Assembly: GCA_963977125.1 (NCBI GenBank)
Contig: CAXBNJ010000006.1
Location: 140,279-204,278 of the forward strand
DNA from: UBA2705 sp963977125
GTDB lineage: Bacteria > Pseudomonadota > Alphaproteobacteria > Micavibrionales > Micavibrionaceae
Length of the DNA stretch: 64,000 bases
Direction: 5' to 3'
The notes beneath the pieces were generated by a model. That model was given only the letters and a program-made list of their open reading frames with translations. It made no database searches and was not told where the DNA came from. Shown here in pieces: positions 61,998-64,000 of the stretch. The first letter of the stretch is position 1, and each line of letters begins with the position of its first letter. A program made the position numbers and the translations under genes.

Positions 61998-62705
61998 TTA
62001 GGGTTGTTGTGTTGTTGCTTGGTTGTAAGGTTCTTGTATTTTAAGAATGTCAGATGTACGGAACGAAATTGCGCCCGCTGTTAAGTAATTCGTTGTCTTG
62101 TCGCTCCAAACGCCATCAACATTTACATGTGAGGTCACTTCAGTATCGACTGATTCATCAACATTTTTAGCAATGACGTTAAGGGTTAATTGCTGACCGG
62201 CAACGACACCTAATGTCGATGTATCAAGCGTAAAGTCATGAACGCCATTAACAATAGAGCCATCACCTTCATAAATAATTGAACCGTCTTCAGCCGCAAC
62301 ACTTAATGTTACGTCACTGGCTGTGCCTTGTACTTCATAAGACCAGCTCGCTTGATCATTTTGAACAACGCCAACTTTCGAGTCTAATTCAACTTCCTGT
62401 CCTATATAAGAGAATGATGCCGCTGAAGCGTTATCATTAAGAATAGAATTCGTAACAGTTAGTTTCTCATTCGTTGAAATTTGTTGTTCTAATTGTGAGT
62501 AACGCGTTAGCTGCGCTGTCCACTCATCAGTGTCCATTGGATCTAATGGGTTTTGATTTTCTAATTGTGTTAATAGAAGTGTTAAGAAGTTAACGCGCTG
62601 CGATTCAGCATCTGCCGCCGCCGCTTCTGTTTCCGCCTGACTTGATGTATCAACCGAGTTGGATGATATAATAGTCTGATTGTTTAATATCGATAAACTG
62701 TCCAT
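61998..62705 (-). CDS. flgD: Flagellar hook assembly scaffold FlgD
   Basis: This 235-residue protein has the N-terminal capping motif FLTLLLTQLENQNPLDPMDTDEW (in part: LLLTQLENQNPLDP) and SQLEQQISTNEKL near residues 35-80. FlgD Ig-like/Tudor-like domains follow (about 100-215). It is needed for hook polymerisation and removed afterwards. It is first in the minus-strand hook operon and divergent from the flagellin gene. The ribosome binding site is GGAGTT. Confidence 0.94.
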   Translation of the reverse strand: MDSLSILNNQTIISSNSVDTSSQAETEAAAADAESQRVNFLTLLLTQLENQNPLDPMDTDEWTAQLTRYSQLEQQISTNEKLTVTNSILNDNASAASFSYIGQEVELDSKVGVVQNDQASWSYEVQGTASDVTLSVAAEDGSIIYEGDGSIVNGVHDFTLDTSTLGVVAGQQLTLNVIAKNVDESVDTEVTSHVNVDGVWSDKTTNYLTAGAISFRTSDILKIQEPYNQATTQQP

Positions 62706-62916
62706 AGCGTGGAACTCCTAAATAACATTCTCAAGACGTTGTTGCCTTGTAACCTTACCACGCAGCGGCAGGGCGATATGGGGCGAAAAAAATTTATTAT
62801 TATTTTTATTTGTTTAAAAACAGACACTTATAAAATAGTGCAAATTTGTTAATTATTTTCCGCCCTATTTTCAGGTTATACTACGAGTAAAGAATGTGAG
62901 GCTATTAAAGCTGATC

Positions 62917-62939
62917 AAGTTCGACAGGATGTTGGACTT
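62917..62939 (+). promoter_or_regulatory. Hairpin in the flagellin mRNA leader
   Basis: AAGUUCGAC and GUUGGACUU form a 9-bp stem with two G-U pairs around an AGGAU loop, ending 33 nt before the flagellin ATG. A leader structure is notable because alphaproteobacterial flagellin mRNA is controlled through its 5' leader by FlbT. I found no convincing sigma-28 or sigma-54 promoter upstream. Confidence 0.5.
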
Positions 62940-62971
62940 CTATTAACCAGGTAAAATGAAGGAGATCTATT

Positions 62972-64000
62972 ATGCCTGTTATTTCCACAAATACTTCCGC
63001 CAACTCGGCACTACTTAACCTTAACAAAAATACGGCAGCACAAGAAACGTATCTAAACCAACTTTCTTCTGGTTCACGTATTAACTCGTCATCAGACGAT
63101 GCAGCTGGTTTGGCTGTTGCGGGTCAGCTCCAAGCTGACATCACAACACTAACTCAGTCAGCAAGAAACGCACAGCAAGCAGAGGCCTTACTACAAACTG
63201 CTGATGGTGCGCTCGCTCGTCAAGGTGATATTCTTCAGCGTATGAAGTCACTTGCTACACAATATAACTCTGGTACTGTTGATGCGAATTCACGGACATT
63301 TATTAACTCAGAGTATACTGCTCTGATTGATCAATTGAACTTGATTTCATCATCAACTGAATTCAACGGTAGTAATCTTATCGATGGAAGCTATAACCAG
63401 AACTTTGTTGTTGGTATCCAATCTTCGGATGCGATTAGTGTTGACCTTAGTGGTATTGACACAACAGCATCTGGCCTTAACTTAAGTGACGCCTTGAGTG
63501 TATCTGGTACAGGTATATTTAACGCTGATTTAAATGTTGGCGCGATCGCAGCCGACGATTCAACATTGTTGACTGATCTAACGACAGGCATTATTGGTGC
63601 CGCAGCAACAAACACCTTAACGTTCTCTTTAGATGCCAACGATGATGCGGACACAGTGGATGCTGGTGAGGGCGCTGTTACTGTAACAGTCTCCGCAACA
63701 ACAACCGTTGCTGATCTTGTTAGCCAAATTAATTCTGCGAACGACACAGATGGTAATCAAATCTTTGAAGCTCAATTTATTAATGGTCAACTAACTGTAT
63801 CTGTCATCGACACAAGCGTCTTTGATACTGCAGGAACTGGCGCGTCTACTGGTGTTGTAGACATTACAACAGTTGGTGCTGCTGGCATTAACCTCGATGG
63901 TACAGATGCCCTTGGCGCTGGCCTTACTATTGCCGCTGCAAGCACTGGTGAAGCGGTTACCGTAGGTGATACAATCACTTCATTCAATGATGATCTATCA
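62972..64000 (+). CDS. fliC: Flagellin, 3' end cut by window edge
   Basis: 343 codons are present from the ATG at 62972 (AAGGAG 8-9 nt upstream), open to the right edge. The N-terminal D0/D1 domain is clear: PVISTNTSANSALLNLNKN, QLSSGSRINSSSDDAAGLAVAGQL (in part), ALLQTADGALARQGDIL. A Thr/Asp/Gly-rich variable region follows from about 150. The C-terminal D1/D0 helices lie beyond the window. It is the filament subunit, divergent from flgD. Confidence 0.95.
   Translation, partial: MPVISTNTSANSALLNLNKNTAAQETYLNQLSSGSRINSSSDDAAGLAVAGQLQADITTLTQSARNAQQAEALLQTADGALARQGDILQRMKSLATQYNSGTVDANSRTFINSEYTALIDQLNLISSSTEFNGSNLIDGSYNQNFVVGIQSSDAISVDLSGIDTTASGLNLSDALSVSGTGIFNADLNVGAIAADDSTLLTDLTTGIIGAAATNTLTFSLDANDDADTVDAGEGAVTVTVSATTTVADLVSQINSANDTDGNQIFEAQFINGQLTVSVIDTSVFDTAGTGASTGVVDITTVGAAGINLDGTDALGAGLTIAAASTGEAVTVGDTITSFNDDLS

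Noticed and set aside
62740..62916. Search for sigma-28 (TAAAGTTT-N11-GCCGATAA) or sigma-54 (TGGCAC-N5-TTGC) promoter of the flagellin gene
   Set aside because: No acceptable match to either consensus was found, so no promoter is annotated.
63391..63987. Open frames antisense to the flagellin variable region
   Set aside because: Translations are low-complexity (Ala/Val/Ser/Pro) mirror images of the Thr/Ala-rich flagellin; no start signals.
1..64000. tRNA, rRNA, insertion sequence, integrase or phage genes
   Set aside because: No T-loop/CCA-type cloverleaf, rRNA core motif, transposase or integrase signature was noticed by eye. A tRNAscan/Infernal run would be needed to exclude small RNAs.

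Overview
The window looks like chromosomal DNA from a flagellated Gram-negative bacterium with moderate to low GC. It is most likely an alphaproteobacterium: the flagellin N-terminus, the CsgG/HfaB-type adhesion locus, the NodT-type RND outer membrane factor and the MFS-acyltransferase-ligase fusion all fit that group. The lineage is inferred from family resemblance only. I saw no rRNA, tRNA, insertion sequence, prophage or CRISPR array.

Region 1 (1-11.3 kb) is a stress and low-oxygen island. It encodes an erythromycin-esterase-family protein (cut by the left edge), a phosphoribosyltransferase, a PEBP/YbhB protein, a dienelactone-hydrolase-like protein, a BON-domain protein, an EF-hand protein, an SLC13-type permease with RCK_C domains, a CBS-pair protein, a P2-type cation ATPase and a flavodoxin-fold quinone reductase. 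Five perfect TTGAT-N4-ATCAA palindromes (FNR/ANR/FixK type) lie in its intergenic regions, so most of it is probably one oxygen-responsive regulon.

Region 2 (11.4-24.3 kb) holds a two-partner secretion pair arranged divergently: a 2506-residue TpsA adhesin and its TpsB transporter. Two orphan genes follow. Region 3 (24.3-30.8 kb) is a complete tripartite RND efflux operon with a TetR regulator. Region 4 (30.8-37.6 kb) starts with an ELM1-like/DUF4116-repeat fusion. It continues with a CsgG/HfaB-like secretion channel, small secreted candidate substrates and a LuxR-type regulator whose receiver domain has no phosphoacceptor aspartate; this resembles curli or holdfast-anchor systems. Region 5 (37.7-48.5 kb) is mixed housekeeping: an RNase H-like protein, GreB, a translationally coupled receiver/HPt pair, a CPA antiporter, a lipase-like hydrolase, a large phospholipid-remodelling fusion with a divergent TetR regulator and two matching operators, and a TAXI binding protein.

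Region 6 (48.5-54 kb) is an unusual chaperone-usher locus: two DUF4402 pilins, a PapD-like chaperone and a divergent usher ending in an AMIN-like domain. Two strong intrinsic terminators lie inside it. A TPR-sulfotransferase follows. Region 7 (56.7-64 kb) is a flagellar hook/filament operon (flgD, flgE, two small genes, flgK, flgL, a small gene) on the minus strand. A divergent flagellin gene is cut by the right edge.

Overall the window is rich in surface attachment and motility: a TPS adhesin, a CsgG-type fibre system, a chaperone-usher pilus and flagella. Start codons were re-chosen wherever a better ribosome binding site or signal peptide supported a start inside the longest open frame.
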